The notes under the pieces were generated by a model. It made no database searches, had not been told where the DNA came from, and saw only the letters and a program-made list of their open reading frames with translations. The position numbers and the translations under genes are program-made. A stretch of DNA of 64,000 bases from Varroa destructor (Eukaryota > Arthropoda > Arachnida > Mesostigmata > Varroidae): NCBI RefSeq assembly GCF_002443255.2, contig NW_019211455.1, forward strand, positions 37,663,472 through 37,727,471, read 5' to 3'. Below are positions 62,301-64,000 of the stretch, one piece after another. Positions within the stretch are counted from its first letter, which is position 1. Every line of letters begins with the position of its first letter.

Positions 62301-64000
62301 TTTTTTTTACCAATTTGAGCTCTATTCGGAAAGTAAAGGTCACAAGGTGATTGTGATTCTGCTAGTTTTTCTTCTATTCGAGACCTCAGACTTGTTTAGG
62401 GGTCCATATTTCGTCTCACCATTATTTTGCTCATATTCTAGCAAAGATCATATGCGACGCAGTATATTTAGCCAATTGCATGATGGTCAGTATGAACATA
62501 ACCTGACCCAGCTTTACTTTGGCTCGCAGGGGATAGGGTTCGCTGCAACAGAACGGTCTGAAGGTTGCTCGAAATGTCTTTGATTAAACCCTAGTGACGA
62601 TAGGCGCTGATCCGCATTTGACTTCAGATCGTGATTAGAGGAAACGAGCGGAAATTCTGTGCATGAATACCTTGATCTCGAAACTCAGTCTTTTTGAGAA
62701 AAGTTCATCGCTTAAGATAGTTATTTAGCCGATGTGAACTTTGGTAAATATAGGGTCCAGCGCCGTAATTCAAATCGAATTCTGATACAACGAGAAGAAC
62801 TATTCTTTTATGACAAGGTGGTTTACTATTCAGATGGTATTGCCTTCTCAATCATGGTTCAGAAGTTCCAGATAGCAATTGGCTCTCTGGAAATCGGTTC
62901 TTCAGAGAAATAGTTACGGTCCCACGAAGAAAATCCCGTTTTTGACAGAACCTGTTTTAACGGCAGAGGCAGCACACCTTCCATTCCAGGCAATTTGAGA
63001 TGGATCATTGCATCTCACTACTAAATCGACATAACTTTTTGGATTCCGGAGCATCATGAAGCTCCTCCTTAAGCAGGCGAACATTGTCAGGAATATATTA
63101 ATGAATATATTTTACTTCGAATGCTTAGTATAAACAATTTTCAAGAGGCAACAGCAGTTCCTACTGGAACAAGCGGAAATCATGTACCCTCGCTCACGTT
63201 GTTTACCTAACCTCTAAAGACGTATTTTGTTCAGGTTCTCTTTTACTTGGAGAATTGAAGCTACTTTAACCCCCCTTTGGCGGCTATTTTAGAGTGGCAC
63301 GGGCAGAAGTTACTTTGATCGGCTAGAGCGCCCGACATCATACTAGTGTATAGAGAGTGTTGTCTTCAAGGCCCTCAATGGGCCTAGGCCTCATTGAATT
63401 CCCCTAGTAGGCATAAGTTCGCGATGGAACTTCCCAGTTCCGAAAGCCAGAATTGTCAGATCGGAGCCCTTAAACGTACTATCGACTCAGTAAGGATACA
63501 CCGTTTCCAGCTAGAAAAATACCTGAGACGCAAAGATGTCTATTGTTGGATATACTACTTAATTGAATTTCAGCCTTGGTTTTGGCCAGTTGAGAAAAAG
63601 AAAGCTGTTATATACGTACGAAGAACCTGCAAAAGGAGCACGTATGCTCATTATGATAAATTAATTACAACAACATTCTACGGCAAGAATATTACGCAAT
63701 CCAAGAACGACGTTTACGTTACACGTAATCGCAACAGATAGAGTAAACAGAAAGCGCCAAGCGAACAAAATTTTCGAAGCACTTCTTCGTTACCTAAAAG
63801 ATGCGCATATTGATGGAATAAGGCGAGTCTATCTGTTTGCCCCTAAGCAAAATAAAATCTCCATTAGTCTACTAATGCTATGTGCTAACGCATATTTTAC
63901 TGTCTTATTGTTAGCAGTATTCTGCAGAATTTAAGCACACATTTTTGCCTCCACTACTTCAAAGAACTTCAACAGGTAGGTTAAGACAATGCTTTAGCGG
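62301..64000. other. Right edge, no recognised gene
   Basis: AT-rich DNA with two moderately long + strand ORFs (62347-62583, 78 codons; 63394-63741, 115 codons). The second has a mixed, basic/aromatic composition, and internal ATG 63424 could also start it. Neither carries a motif I recognise. They may be chance ORFs or exons of a gene continuing beyond the window. Confidence 0.35.

Overview
This is eukaryotic nuclear DNA, probably from an arthropod. Its two genes are broken by GT-AG introns. The spacers hold AT-rich non-coding sequence, simple repeats and GC-rich, CpG-bearing islands, and there are no operons or ribosome binding sites. An acarine or other chelicerate source is only a guess. 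Two genes, both on the + strand, could be rebuilt exon by exon with reading phase kept at every junction.

Gene 1 (123-4236, four exons, 243 aa) is the GINS complex subunit Psf3, part of the replicative CMG helicase. Gene 2 (16243-57769, seven exons, 968 aa) is a pogo/Tigger/CENP-B-like gene derived from a transposase. It has a CENP-B-type helix-turn-helix split between exons 1 and 2, a long Pro/Ser/His-rich linker, and a DDE_1 domain. Two of the three catalytic acidic positions are replaced (Ser-Asp-Asn instead of Asp-Asp-Asp), so it looks like a domesticated, catalytically dead DNA-binding protein.

The most striking structure lies at the start of gene 2 and in its first intron. Two giant near-perfect palindromes sit back to back around a 25-N assembly gap. 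Palindrome 1 has arms 15575-18674 and 18886-21985. Palindrome 2 has arms 22011-27910 and 28115-34014. Both fold around the same 195-bp sequence, present in the same orientation at 18691-18885 and 27920-28114, and both outer duplicated arms stop exactly at the gap. The simplest reading is that two contigs meeting at a (CCT)n-rich, hard-to-read locus each acquired a foldback end. The real chromosome would then run 1-18885 straight into 28115-64000. In that case 18886-28114, including a reversed second copy of exon 1, is artefactual. If the structure is real, intron 1 would encode very long RNA hairpins.

Layout: 1-4.4 kb Psf3; 4.4-12 kb AT-rich intergenic DNA with no recognised gene; 12-16.2 kb GC-rich low-complexity upstream/5' region; 16.2-17.0 kb exon 1; 17.0-52.3 kb intron 1 with the palindromes, GC-rich islands and a pyrimidine/purine strand-asymmetric segment; 52.3-57.8 kb exons 2-7; 57.8-64 kb 3' flank with poly(A) signals and simple repeats. 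Most other long ORFs are translations of low-complexity DNA.
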